Of a stretch of 51,473 nt of DNA, positions 31,886 to 41,546 are shown piece by piece. Position numbers and translations under genes: made by a program. This DNA comes from an uncultured Prevotella sp. (lineage in GTDB: Bacteria > Bacteroidota > Bacteroidia > Bacteroidales > Bacteroidaceae): positions 1-51,473 of the forward strand of contig CALUKU010000025.1 in NCBI GenBank assembly GCA_944321295.1, in the 5' to 3' direction. Under the pieces are notes generated by a model. That model did not search any database, was not told the origin of the DNA, and saw only the letters and a program-made list of their open reading frames with translations. Position 1 is the first letter of the stretch. Each line of letters begins with the position of its first letter.

Positions 31886-32094
31886 GGCTAAAAACAGAGC
31901 CGCCGACGGGCGGCAGTGAGCGCCCCGGCAGCCGTCACGCACGGCGCAAAATGCGCCCCGACAGTGCTTTTATTGCAAAATAATCATAACAAAGCGCAGG
32001 GATATACGATAAAATTAGTAACTTCGCAGGGAAAGACCAAGCCGCCCCGCACGGCGGCTACAGCCTAAATCACAACTAACAACACACTTAAGTA

Positions 32095-34290
32095 ATGAAA
32101 GAAAAGAAGAAGAACAAGAGGCTGACGAAAAACAAACTGGCCGAAATGCTGCAAGACCTCTTCGTGCAGCACCAGGACAAGACGCTCAGCTTCAAGCAGA
32201 TATTCAAGGAGCTGCACCTTGTGACGCATCCCGCAAAGATGCTCGCCGTGCAGATAATGGAGGACATGGCGTGGGACGACATACTGAGCAAGGTGAGCGA
32301 CAACTCCTACAAGCTGAACCTGAAGGGACAGGTGCAGGAGGGCAAGTTCATACGCAAGCCCAACGGCAAGAACAGCTTCGTGCCCGACGACGGCGGCAAG
32401 CCGGTGTTCGTGGCCGAGCGCAACTCTAAGTCGGCGCTCACGGGCGACCGCGTGCGCGTAACATTCATGGCGCGCCGCCAAAAGCACATCAAGGAGGCCA
32501 TGGTGACCGAGATACTGGAGCGCGCCCACGACTCGTTCGTAGGCAAGCTGCGCGTAGAGCGTGACTTCGCCTTCCTCGTGCCCGACGGCAACACCTTCGC
32601 CAGCGACATCATCATACCCAAGAGCAAGGTGAAGGGCGGCAAGACCGGCGAGAAGGCCGTGGTGAAGGTCATACGCTGGCCCGACGACGACAACAAGAAC
32701 ATCATCGGCGAGGTGGTTGACGTGCTGGGCGAGCAGGGCGACAACGACGTGGAGATGAACGCCATACTGGCCCAGTACGGCCTGCCCTACAAGTATCCGA
32801 AGCGCGTGGAGGAAGCCGCCGACAAGATAACGGGCGAGATTACCGAGCAGGACTATAAGGAGCGCGAGGACTTCCGCGACGTGACGACCTTCACCATCGA
32901 CCCCCACGACGCCAAGGACTTTGACGACGCGCTGTCGATACGCAAGCTGGCTAAGAACATGTGGGAGGTGGGCGTACACATTGCCGACGTGTCGCACTAC
33001 GTGACCGAAGGCTCCGTCATCGACAAGGAGGCGCAGAAGCGCGCCACGAGCATTTACCTCGTTGACCGCACGATACCGATGTTGCCCGAGCGCCTGTGCA
33101 ACTACGTGTGCTCGCTGCGCCCCGACGAGGAGAAGCTGACGTACAGCGCCGTGTTCAACATGGACGACAACGCCGAGGTGAAGTCATGGCGGCTGGTGCA
33201 CGCCGTGATAAAAAGTAACCGCCGCTTTGCCTACGAAGAGGTGCAGCAGATACTTGAAGACAACGGCGTGGTGGACGGAACGGGGCAGCCGGCGCCGCCG
33301 GCAGGCCCTGCAGGCTACAAGGGCGAGTATGCCGAAGAGCTGGTTACGCTCGACATGCTGGCAAAGAAGCTGAGGGCGGCGAGGTTCAAGAACGGCGCCG
33401 TGAAGTTCGACCGTGAGGAGATGCGCTTTGACGTAGACGAGAAGGGGAAGCCCGTGCGCTGCTACTTCAAGAAGTCGAAGGACGCCAACAAGCTGATAGA
33501 GGAATTCATGCTGCTGGCCAACCGCAGCGTGGCCGAGAGCATAGGCAAGGTGAAGAAGGGGCAGAAGGCCAAGACGCTGCCCTACCGAATACACGACGTG
33601 CCCGACCCGACGAAGCTCGAAACGCTGCGCGAGTTCATCGTGAAGTTCGGCTACCGCCTGAAGACAGGCGGCACCAAGGGTGAGATATCGCGCAGCCTCA
33701 ACAAGCTGATGGACGACTGCAGCGGCAAGAAGGAGCAGAAACTGATAGAGAGCGTGGCCCTCAGGGCGATGATGAAAGCCAAGTACAGCGTGCACAACAT
33801 AGGGCACTACGGCCTGGCGTTCGACTACTACACCCACTTCACCAGCCCCATCCGCCGCTATCCCGACACGATGGTGCACCGCCTGCTGACGCGCTACCAG
33901 AACGGCGGACGCAGCGCCAACAAGGAGTATTACGAAGAACTGTGCGAGCACTCGAGCGACATGGAGATCATAGCACAGAACGCCGAGCGCGACTCGATAA
34001 AGTATAAGATGGTGGAATTCATGGCCGACAAGATAGGCAACGAGTATGACGCCCACATCAGCGGCATAACGTCTTACGGCATATACTGCGAGATTGACGA
34101 GAACCACTGCGAGGGAATGGTGCCCATGCACGACCTTGACGACGACTATTACGACTTTGACGAGCGCAACTATTGCCTCGTAGGGCGCCACCACCACAAC
34201 CGTTACCAGCTGGGTGACCCGATAAAGATAGTGGTGGCTAAGGCCAACATTGAGAAGAGGCAGCTCGACTTCGCGCTGGCCGAAGACTGA
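32095..34290 (+). CDS. rnr: Ribonuclease R
   Basis: A 731-residue 3'-5' exoribonuclease that degrades structured RNA. N-terminal cold-shock-type RNA-binding domains (about residues 60-210) precede the RNB catalytic domain, whose DPHDAKDFDDALS motif (near residue 270) carries the metal-binding aspartates; the C-terminal S1 domain (about 640-725) includes SGITSYGIYCEIDENHCEG. Length is usual for RNase R and longer than RNase II. It stands alone on the + strand and converges with the fructokinase gene. Confidence 0.95.
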   Translation: MKEKKKNKRLTKNKLAEMLQDLFVQHQDKTLSFKQIFKELHLVTHPAKMLAVQIMEDMAWDDILSKVSDNSYKLNLKGQVQEGKFIRKPNGKNSFVPDDGGKPVFVAERNSKSALTGDRVRVTFMARRQKHIKEAMVTEILERAHDSFVGKLRVERDFAFLVPDGNTFASDIIIPKSKVKGGKTGEKAVVKVIRWPDDDNKNIIGEVVDVLGEQGDNDVEMNAILAQYGLPYKYPKRVEEAADKITGEITEQDYKEREDFRDVTTFTIDPHDAKDFDDALSIRKLAKNMWEVGVHIADVSHYVTEGSVIDKEAQKRATSIYLVDRTIPMLPERLCNYVCSLRPDEEKLTYSAVFNMDDNAEVKSWRLVHAVIKSNRRFAYEEVQQILEDNGVVDGTGQPAPPAGPAGYKGEYAEELVTLDMLAKKLRAARFKNGAVKFDREEMRFDVDEKGKPVRCYFKKSKDANKLIEEFMLLANRSVAESIGKVKKGQKAKTLPYRIHDVPDPTKLETLREFIVKFGYRLKTGGTKGEISRSLNKLMDDCSGKKEQKLIESVALRAMMKAKYSVHNIGHYGLAFDYYTHFTSPIRRYPDTMVHRLLTRYQNGGRSANKEYYEELCEHSSDMEIIAQNAERDSIKYKMVEFMADKIGNEYDAHISGITSYGIYCEIDENHCEGMVPMHDLDDDYYDFDERNYCLVGRHHHNRYQLGDPIKIVVAKANIEKRQLDFALAED

Positions 34291-34321
34291 CACGACGCTA
34301 CGCACGGCGACGGACCGAAAT

Positions 34322-34445
34322 ACAAGAGGCCGCCTTTCACAGGATGAAAGGCGGCCTTTTGCATCGTAAAAGGCCGCATTTTGCAGGGCAAAACACGGCC
34401 TTTCGCAGGGCTTAGTAAACATGTTGGCTGTCAGGCACTTACGCA
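34322..34445 (+). repeat. Dispersed multi-hairpin repeat, copy 6
   Basis: CAAGAGGCCGCCTTTCACAG, AAAGGCGGCCTTTTGC and further units, ending near TGTTGGCTGTCAGGCACTTA. It lies between convergent rnr and fructokinase genes, where it could end both transcripts. Confidence 0.85.
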
Positions 34446-34559
34446 AGCTGATGAAACAGGTAAGCAATGGCCCGCAAGCGTGCCGCAGCCCGACTTTCAG
34501 AATCTTTTCACCTTAACTAAACTAATACATTCATTCAACTTTCAATAATCTCTACTTAA

Positions 34560-35447
34560 TCAGACCCTGTTGACTATGCTGCCGGGCAACACGGGCATGG
34601 CGCCGCTCTGTGTGCAGACGTAGGCCGACACGTCGACGGCCATCTTGTGAGCCTCGGGCACCGACATGCCCTTGAGTATGCCCGAGCAGAAGGCCCCGGT
34701 GAACGAGTCGCCGGCGCCGACGGTGTCGACAACGTCGACGCGGGGCGTTTCCTGGAACGACACGCGGCCGGGCGTGAACACGTAGCTGCCGTTGGTGCCG
34801 CATGTCAGCACGAGCATGTCAAGATTGTACTTGCCGAGGATGAGCCAGCACTTGTTGCGCATGTCAAGGCCGGGATAGCCGAACATGCGGCCGATGATGA
34901 CAAGCTCCTCGTCGTTGATTTTCAACACGTTGCACTGGCGCAGCGAGTCGCACAAGATTTCTTCGTTATAGAAGTTCTGGCGCAGGTTGACGTCGAAAAT
35001 CTTCAGGCGGCCGTCGCCGTCGGGCATGGTTTCTAGGAACCTGTGTATCGTTTCGCGCGAAACGACGTTGCGCTGTGCCAGCGAGCCCCAGCACACGGCG
35101 CGGCAGTTGCGGGCAATCTCCTCAAGCTCGGGCGTGAAGGGGATGTTGTCCCATGCCACGTTCTCGCGTATGTTGTATGTCGGTATGCCGTTGTCGTCGA
35201 GCGTGACCTGCACCGTTCCCGTGGGGTAAGGCACGCGGGCGATGTTGTATTCAAGCCCCTTCTCGTCGAGGGCGGCCAGCGTTTCGTCGCCCAGTTTGTC
35301 TTCTCCTATCGCGCTGACAGCCATCGAGTTAAGGCCGAACTGCCTCGTGTGGTACGCAAAGTTGGCAGGAGCGCCGCCGAGTTTCTTTCCCTCCGGGAGG
35401 ACGTCCCATAACGCCTCACCCAGTCCTACAATGATATCTGTTTTCAT
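34560..35447 (-). CDS. Fructokinase (PfkB family)
   Basis: A 295-residue sugar kinase starting MKTDIIVGLGEALWDVLPEG (ATG at 35447; a longer frame is not supported). GGAPANFAYH near residue 24 is the substrate-side motif and DTVGAGDSFTGAFCSG near residue 240 holds the catalytic Asp and the anion hole. It would phosphorylate fructose taken up by the adjacent permease so that it enters glycolysis. It is the last gene of the fructan locus, matching BT1757 of B. thetaiotaomicron in position and type. Confidence 0.9.
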   Translation of the reverse strand: MKTDIIVGLGEALWDVLPEGKKLGGAPANFAYHTRQFGLNSMAVSAIGEDKLGDETLAALDEKGLEYNIARVPYPTGTVQVTLDDNGIPTYNIRENVAWDNIPFTPELEEIARNCRAVCWGSLAQRNVVSRETIHRFLETMPDGDGRLKIFDVNLRQNFYNEEILCDSLRQCNVLKINDEELVIIGRMFGYPGLDMRNKCWLILGKYNLDMLVLTCGTNGSYVFTPGRVSFQETPRVDVVDTVGAGDSFTGAFCSGILKGMSVPEAHKMAVDVSAYVCTQSGAMPVLPGSIVNRV

Positions 35448-35464
35448 GATTGTATGGTTTTTAG

Positions 35465-35546
35465 AGCAGACAAGTAACAAGCAGACAAGTCAACAAGGAG
35501 ATTTGCCTTGACGGCTAATGCCTTGTCTGCTCGTCACTTGTCTGCT
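35465..35546. repeat. 25-base inverted repeat between permease and fructokinase genes
   Basis: Arms 35465-35489 and 35522-35546 match at 23 of 25 positions as reverse complements and are made of AGCAGACAAG units. A related but weaker arrangement of ACAAGC units lies at 44490-44575. Confidence 0.85.
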
Positions 35547-35559
35547 TGTCTGCTGTTAT

Positions 35560-36720
35560 TTAATGTTTCACATTCTTTATATAGCTGAAAAGGTATATCA
35601 CGCCTACCGCCATCACGGCCACGGCTCCTGCCTGGCCTACGGCGTCGGAGGCGAAGCCCATGAGCAAGGGGAACACCGTTCCGCCGAACAAGCCCATAAT
35701 CATGAGGCCCGAAACCTCGTTCTGCTTGTCGGGTTCGGAGAGCAACGCCTGCGAGTAAACGAGCGAGAAGATGTTAGAGTTGCCGTAACCTACGAGGGCG
35801 ATGGCCGTATAGAGCACGGCCTGCGACGTGCCGACGAACATGCCCACCATGCTCAACGCCATCATGACTATGCTTATTACGAAGAACTTACGGTTGCTCA
35901 TGACGCGCAGGAAGAACGAGCCGGTAAGGCAACCCACGGTACGGAAGATGAAGTAAAGGCTCGTGGCGAAGGCCGCCTCGTTGAGAGTCATGCCCAGACG
36001 CTCCATCAACAGCTTCGGCGCAGTGGTGTTAGTGCCCACGTCAATGCCGACGTGGCACATTATGCCGAGGAACGACAGCAGCACGATAGGCTTGCCGAGC
36101 AGGCGCAGGCAGTCAGCGAAGCTTGACGCCTTGCCCTCCGTTTTCTCCTCTTGTATCGGCGTGATGAAGAGCAGAAGGGCTGAAAGCACGCCCACGACGA
36201 AGTAAACAAGGAAGAGCACCTTCCACCCGAAGCCGAACGAAGGCATAACGGCCGTGGCACCCCACATGGCGATATAAGGCGCAAGGAACGACGCGATGGC
36301 CTTGACGAACTGGCCGAACGTCAGCGTACTGGCAAGATTGCCGCCCTGGATTACCGTCGAGATGAGCGGATTGAGCGACGTCTGCATCAGCGCGTTGCCT
36401 ATGCCCAAAAGGCAGAACGAGGCGAGCATTATGCCGAAACTGCCGCCGAAGAGCGGCAAAAGGAGCGAAACGATGGTTACGACGAGCGACAGCAGCACCG
36501 TGTTCTTACGTCCGATGCGGTTCATCAGCATGCCCGTGGGCACGGAGAAGATGAGGAACCAGAAGAACACCATCGACGGGAAGATGTTAGCAACCGAGTC
36601 GCTTAGCCCGAGGTCTGCCTTCACATAGTTTGAGGCTATGCCCACAAGGTCGACAAAACCCATGGCGAAGAAGCAGAGCATGACGGGCACCAACTTCATA
36701 TAATTATTGTTGTTGTTCAT
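35560..36720 (-). CDS. MFS sugar permease, probably fructose
   Basis: A 386-residue inner-membrane transporter with about twelve hydrophobic segments and a central cytoplasmic loop (near residues 190-215). The layout is like FucP-type sugar:H+ symporters (MLCFFAMGFVDLVGIASNYV at the start, SVPTGMLMNRIGRKNTVLL near residue 60 with the MFS loop 2-3 motif). It lies directly between the GH32 and fructokinase genes, matching BT1758, so fructose released in the periplasm is the likely substrate. Confidence 0.88.
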   Translation of the reverse strand: MNNNNNYMKLVPVMLCFFAMGFVDLVGIASNYVKADLGLSDSVANIFPSMVFFWFLIFSVPTGMLMNRIGRKNTVLLSLVVTIVSLLLPLFGGSFGIMLASFCLLGIGNALMQTSLNPLISTVIQGGNLASTLTFGQFVKAIASFLAPYIAMWGATAVMPSFGFGWKVLFLVYFVVGVLSALLLFITPIQEEKTEGKASSFADCLRLLGKPIVLLSFLGIMCHVGIDVGTNTTAPKLLMERLGMTLNEAAFATSLYFIFRTVGCLTGSFFLRVMSNRKFFVISIVMMALSMVGMFVGTSQAVLYTAIALVGYGNSNIFSLVYSQALLSEPDKQNEVSGLMIMGLFGGTVFPLLMGFASDAVGQAGAVAVMAVGVIYLFSYIKNVKH

Positions 36721-36737
36721 TTGTTCTTTTATTTTTT

Positions 36738-36902
36738 GAAGTTAAAGAAGTTATAGAAGTTAAAGAAGTTATAGCCAAATGCCTCGTTGGTTATAATGTT
36801 TATCCTAACATAAAAAATACTTTCACTTAATTATGTCATACGCCATAGCCCACAGTGGTAATGGCTTTTAACTTCTGTAACTTCTCTAAATTCTTTAATT
36901 TC
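36738..36902. repeat. Imperfect inverted repeat of GAAGTTAAA units
   Basis: Left arm about 36738-36776 (GAAGTTAAAGAAGTTATA repeated) and right arm about 36862-36901 are complementary at roughly four in five positions. It fills most of the gap between the permease and the upstream GH32 gene. Confidence 0.75.
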
Positions 36903-36906
36903 CGTA

Positions 36907-38712
36907 TTATTTCAACTTATATACGTTCATCTTTTTCACCGTGAACGAGCCGCGAACCGACTCGAACTTCATCTTGTTGTAAGGCTCGGCGGGGAACACA
37001 ATGTTGGTCATCACGAACTTTCCGCCGTCGCCGAAGGCCTCAATGCTGGAGCGGTCGACGAAGAGTCGCAGCCTGATGTCGTCCACATCGGCCGCGGGAG
37101 CCACCGTCATGGCGGGGAAGTCAGGGCTGAACGACGTTTCGCCGCTGTTGCTTCGGTCCATGACAAACTGCCTCGTAGCCGTGTCATAGTACATCATGAC
37201 GTTCTCACCCTTGGCGTTCTGCAGGGTGAAAGCTATCTTCTCGGCGCCGTTGTTCTTGATTTCCATCTCTATCTCGTAAGCTCCGTCGTTGCCGTCGAGC
37301 AGACTTGCAATCTCGTAAGAGTCGCTGACGTTGAACTGCGGCACGCTCTTCTTCGTGCTGCGGGCCTTCTCTATCTCTTTTGAAGGAGCACTCTTGAGCA
37401 GCAGGTCGCCGCCTTGGCGGTAGAGGGTGAGGTCGCGGGCAATGGTGTTTGCCGAGCGATACTGCTTCGTCGGCACTACGGCGGCATACTGCCAGTTGCT
37501 CATCCAGCCGAAAGCCACGCAGCGGCCGTCGGGCGCGTTGCTGAAGGTCACGGTGGCGTAATGGTCCTTGCCGTAGTCCATCCACTTCGTCTTGGTGGGG
37601 AACTGGTTGGTAAACTTCTTGCCGTCGAACGTTCCCACGAAGTACTGCGTGGCGCTTCCGCCGAACGGGCCGCCGGGGTTGATGTTGCAGATGAGCACCC
37701 AACGCTTCTCCTTAGTGCCCTCAACGGGCAGCTCAACGAGGTCGGGGCACTCCCAGACGCCGCCGTGCGCGCCCTGCTTTGCGCCGAAGCTGCTCTCGTA
37801 TTTCCAGTCCTTAAGATCGGCTGAAGACCATATCTGCATCTCCTGCCCTACCGCGAGCATCATCACCCAGTGCTTGCCGGGAGCGTACCAGAACACCTTC
37901 GGGTCGCGGAAGTCGCGCGCCGTAGAGGTTATTACGGGGTTGCCGTCATACTTGGTGAAGGTCTTTCCGCCGTCGGTGCTGTACGCCATGCTCTGCATCT
38001 GGACGTCGCCCCAGGGCGACGACTTGGCCGACGTGTAGAACGAAACTATCGTTCCTGCGCCGAAACCGGCCGTATTGTCCTTGTCTACGACTGACGAACC
38101 GCTGAAGATAAGCCCCAAGGCGTCGGCCATAACGGGGTCGCCCTCATACTGCCAGTGCACCAGATCAGTACTTGTAGAGTGTCCCCAAGCCAGGTTTCCC
38201 CATACGGAGCCGTAGGGGTTGTGCTGGAAATACAGGTGCCACACGCCGTCCTTATAGAACATTCCGTTAGGGTCGTTCATCCATCCGTAGGCCGGAGTAT
38301 GGTGGTAAACGGGCCTGTATTTCTCCTTATTAGTCATGTCGAACGTGTCGGAGAGCTTCATCTCCTTCCAGCAGAGCGAGCCTTGCGGCATGCCCTGCAC
38401 GTCAATCTTGACGTCCTTGCCGGCGAACGCCGACAGGTCGAACGGCACGTAATAGTCTACGCGCTCACGGGCGAGGCGCACGTTGGCCAACACTCCGACC
38501 TGGGTGTTGCCCGAAATAATGCCTACCTTGGCCTCGGGCGCATTGTCCTGCACGGGCAGCAGCAGGTAGCGCTGCGCCTCGGTTACGGACACAATGTTCT
38601 GTTCGCAAGCCAGATGGCTTACCGTCAGCTTCGACTCAGCCGAGGCCTGAACCGCCGAAAGGCCGAGAACCGCCCCGAGAAAAACCACATATAAATTCTT
38701 TTTCGTTTTCAT
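36907..38712 (-). CDS. Glycoside hydrolase family 32, periplasmic fructanase/invertase
   Basis: A 601-residue enzyme that would release fructose from fructo-oligosaccharides or sucrose. A Sec signal (MKTKKNLYVVFLGAVLGLSAVQASA) has no lipobox, so a periplasmic site is likely. Residues about 28-120 form an N-terminal beta domain like DUF4980. The five-bladed propeller starts at YGWMNDPNG with nucleophile Asp147, then RDPKVFW (transition-state Asp) and GGVWECPDL (acid/base Glu). The C-terminal beta sandwich ends with the RSSIEAFGDGG motif. It corresponds to BT1759-like enzymes and lies before the permease gene. Confidence 0.92.
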   Translation of the reverse strand: MKTKKNLYVVFLGAVLGLSAVQASAESKLTVSHLACEQNIVSVTEAQRYLLLPVQDNAPEAKVGIISGNTQVGVLANVRLARERVDYYVPFDLSAFAGKDVKIDVQGMPQGSLCWKEMKLSDTFDMTNKEKYRPVYHHTPAYGWMNDPNGMFYKDGVWHLYFQHNPYGSVWGNLAWGHSTSTDLVHWQYEGDPVMADALGLIFSGSSVVDKDNTAGFGAGTIVSFYTSAKSSPWGDVQMQSMAYSTDGGKTFTKYDGNPVITSTARDFRDPKVFWYAPGKHWVMMLAVGQEMQIWSSADLKDWKYESSFGAKQGAHGGVWECPDLVELPVEGTKEKRWVLICNINPGGPFGGSATQYFVGTFDGKKFTNQFPTKTKWMDYGKDHYATVTFSNAPDGRCVAFGWMSNWQYAAVVPTKQYRSANTIARDLTLYRQGGDLLLKSAPSKEIEKARSTKKSVPQFNVSDSYEIASLLDGNDGAYEIEMEIKNNGAEKIAFTLQNAKGENVMMYYDTATRQFVMDRSNSGETSFSPDFPAMTVAPAADVDDIRLRLFVDRSSIEAFGDGGKFVMTNIVFPAEPYNKMKFESVRGSFTVKKMNVYKLK

Positions 38713-38907
38713 GTTATTTATCGCTTAATGTTTATTTTCCGTAAGTATTAGCCGTATATTGTCAAAAGACTTTATCTTCCGCAAAATTAATACACATAGT
38801 GACAAACACTATTAAATTTTATTTCAAACACTATAAAAAAGCGTTCATGTAACAAATTTAGCATCTTTTGAAGCGTAATTGACATCCCGCGAGAGGGCCG
38901 AACCGGC

Positions 38908-41379
38908 TCAAGGGACGATTATCTTCCTGCAAGCCACGCCCTCGGGGGTGGTTATCTTGGCTATGCAAACGCCCCGGCGGGCGACGGGTATTGACCCGCC
39001 GTCCGCATCGAGGCACCGTGAAACAAACATTTTACCACTTAAATCATATAAGCTGAGCACCGTTCCGGCCTGCGCATTGTCGTAAACCACGGCTCCGTCA
39101 GCCATCTTTATGCTGACGCCGCCGGGCATTTCAGCCGACGTAATGCCTGAGGGAGCGCCGCCGTTCTCGTCGAGCACCCAGGCCTCAAGCTTGTTTACGT
39201 GCGTAGTTCCGTCGGCGAAAGCCTCAATGCCGTCGGCCTCGGCGTCAGTTGGGAACAGGCGCATGGAGAACGCCCAGGTGTCGTTGACGAACACGTCCAT
39301 GATTGAATGGTCGATGAAAGCGTGTATCTTAAGCACCTCGCCCTTGGCAATGCTGCGCGGAAGGGTGCTGCCGTACTTGCCGTCATACACTCCGCCGTCG
39401 TTGACCCAGCGGTCAATGCCAGAGGCGTCGACCGTCAGCTTGTTCTCCGCCCATGAATAATAGAGCTTCACCTGCTTGTCGCCGTGCTTGAAGAGGTTGA
39501 AGCCGAAGTCGCCCGAGCCTACCACGAACTCGCCGCACAGCTCCACCTTGCGTCCCGAAACGGGAGCAAGCTGCTCCGTACCGGCAAGGTCGAAGTCGCT
39601 GCGTGAATACTTTTGGCTGGTGCGCATGGCCTGAAGGCCGCTGTAAGGCCGCTGCACGAGCGTGCCGTCAGCGGCCAGAGAGATCTCGCGGGGCAGGCTG
39701 TAGCAGTGGGCCCAGCCCAGCTCGTAGTTGTTGGCCGACGGCAGCTTGTCGGGCACGATACCCATAAGCAGCGTCTTGCCGTCGTGCTGGAAGATGGTGG
39801 GCGACAGCAGGCCGTAGCCCTGCTTGCTGAAGCCGTCAAGCTCGAGCTTGGCCGGCTTGTCGACGGCCTGCGCCGTAGGGGTGAACGTGCCGTCGGCGTT
39901 GATGTCGCCGACCCAGTATAACACCTCTACGCCGTCTTTGGTATTGAGCGGCGTCGTGGTGAAAAGCCACTTGCCGTCGATGTTCGTTATGTTAGACATC
40001 TCCCAGAACGTGCCGTGCACTGAGGCCGAAGTGCCGCTGAAAAAGGTGCGCCCGTCGTTGCTCCATGTGCCCGTCTGGGGGTCATACTCGTGCAGGGTGG
40101 TAGTGCCGACGCCGTTCTTGGCCGAGCCTACTATTATGTATTTCTTGCCGCCGGCGGTGAAGAAATATGGGTCGCGGAAGTCGTCAGACAGTCCTGACGG
40201 GCGCCCGTTGATTATCGGGTTGCCGTCAACTTTGCTCCACATGGTGAGGTTTTCGTCGTCGGGCAGGGCCATGTCGATGGTGGCCTTGGCGTTGTCGACG
40301 CCGGTGTAGATTATGGCCGGCTTGCCGCCGGTAAGATCCGGGTCGGTGAATACCGCCCCTGACCAGCACCCTTTGACGTCGTAGCTCTCGCCGGGGGCTA
40401 TGGCTATGCGGTCCTCGTGCCACTTGTAGAGGTTGTCAGAGTAGATGTGTCCCCAGTGCAGGCGCGCCATGTAGGGGCCGTTGGCGTTCTTCTGGAAGAA
40501 CACGTGGTAGCGTCCGCCGGAATAAGCCATGCCGTGGCACTCGTTAGTCCACGCCGTGGCGGGCATGCCGTGGAACGCCGGACGCATGATGTCGGCGGCG
40601 TGGCGCGACGCCGGTATGCCCAGGTCAGCCGGGTTCTCGGCCGCAGGCTGTGCGGCCTCGGCCTGCGTGAGCACCTTATTATATATTGTGATGTCGTCTA
40701 TCAGGCCGTTGAATGTGTTAAGGAGGTATTTGTCCATAGTCCTGTCCTCAGGGCTTTTGCCTATGAGGAAGTCGCCGCCGCCGACGTTGATGGGCGACAT
40801 GCAGCGGCTCTCGGCCACCAGCTCGCCGTTGCGGTAGAGCCTGGCCTGGCGGTTGTCAGCGTCGATCACGGCTACGAGATGGCTCCACTCATAGCGCGGA
40901 AGCACCTGCCCGCCACCCTCTGCGGCGGCAAGCGTCACGGCCCATCCGCCCGTGTAGCACTTGAAGCCGTACTCGCCGCTGGGCTTTATGGTGAAGGCGA
41001 AGCCCGTCTTGGCATTCTCGTCAAGGTTGCCGGCTATCCATGTTTCGGCGTTCTCGTATTCGGCCGAGTTCATCATCGGGTAAGTTTCGGGCGCGCACCA
41101 CAGCGACACCGTCAGTGCCGAGGTGCTCATCGAGGCCGCGTTGACCTGTGCCTTGACATATGTAGAATAGCCGTCGAGGCGCAGGGCCTTGCCTACGGCG
41201 CCGTCGATGTTCTCGGGCGCGAGGTTATGGTTTACGGCGAACGCCTGCCCCGACACGCTCTCTACGACGGTGTTGCCGTCATTGAGGCTCATGTCGAAGC
41301 GTGCCGCCACGTCGGTCTGGGCCGTCGCGGCCGCCATCGAGGCGCACATCAGCAGGGTGTTAACAGTTCTTTTTATCAT
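38908..41379 (-). CDS. LamG-GH32 fusion protein with altered nucleophile motif
   Basis: 823 residues from the ATG at 41379 (MIKRTVNTLLMCASMAAATAQ, a Sec signal); a longer frame to 41418 is less likely. Residues about 25-235 form a LamG/concanavalin-like domain. The GH32 propeller follows, but the nucleophile site reads AWTNECHG instead of WMNDPNG, putting Glu280 where Asp is expected. DDFRDPYFF and FWEMSNI keep the other two acidic residues. A C-terminal beta sandwich has DHSIMDVFVNDT. The last 70 residues (LSLYDLSGKMFVSRC... GVCIAKI... RKIIVP) look like a type IX secretion tail. It may bind or cut fructan. Confidence 0.82.
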   Translation of the reverse strand: MIKRTVNTLLMCASMAAATAQTDVAARFDMSLNDGNTVVESVSGQAFAVNHNLAPENIDGAVGKALRLDGYSTYVKAQVNAASMSTSALTVSLWCAPETYPMMNSAEYENAETWIAGNLDENAKTGFAFTIKPSGEYGFKCYTGGWAVTLAAAEGGGQVLPRYEWSHLVAVIDADNRQARLYRNGELVAESRCMSPINVGGGDFLIGKSPEDRTMDKYLLNTFNGLIDDITIYNKVLTQAEAAQPAAENPADLGIPASRHAADIMRPAFHGMPATAWTNECHGMAYSGGRYHVFFQKNANGPYMARLHWGHIYSDNLYKWHEDRIAIAPGESYDVKGCWSGAVFTDPDLTGGKPAIIYTGVDNAKATIDMALPDDENLTMWSKVDGNPIINGRPSGLSDDFRDPYFFTAGGKKYIIVGSAKNGVGTTTLHEYDPQTGTWSNDGRTFFSGTSASVHGTFWEMSNITNIDGKWLFTTTPLNTKDGVEVLYWVGDINADGTFTPTAQAVDKPAKLELDGFSKQGYGLLSPTIFQHDGKTLLMGIVPDKLPSANNYELGWAHCYSLPREISLAADGTLVQRPYSGLQAMRTSQKYSRSDFDLAGTEQLAPVSGRKVELCGEFVVGSGDFGFNLFKHGDKQVKLYYSWAENKLTVDASGIDRWVNDGGVYDGKYGSTLPRSIAKGEVLKIHAFIDHSIMDVFVNDTWAFSMRLFPTDAEADGIEAFADGTTHVNKLEAWVLDENGGAPSGITSAEMPGGVSIKMADGAVVYDNAQAGTVLSLYDLSGKMFVSRCLDADGGSIPVARRGVCIAKITTPEGVACRKIIVP

Positions 41380-41440
41380 AGTTTGTGTGTAATGTCGGGT
41401 TAATGTCGATTTTTTCATAAGCGCCTGATTACCAAGGCGT

Positions 41441-41540
41441 TTGCAAGAGGCCGCCTTTTAGGCTGCAAAAGGCGGCATATCAGGACGTAAAAGGCGGCCT
41501 TTCGCGATGCAAAAGGCCGCCTCTTGCACAATAGTCGATA
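41441..41540 (+). repeat. Dispersed multi-hairpin repeat, copy 7
   Basis: CAAGAGGCCGCCTTTTAGGC, GCAAAAGGCGGCATAT and further units, ending GCACAATAGTCGATAATGA. It lies between the DUF4960 gene and the LamG-GH32 gene, both on the minus strand, and could separate their messages. Confidence 0.85.
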
Positions 41541-41546
41541 ATGACG

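Noticed and set aside
32065-32997. 310-residue minus-strand frame opposite rnr
   Set aside because: It is antisense to the well-supported RNase R gene and is His/Leu/Val-rich, typical of shadows of GC-rich genes.
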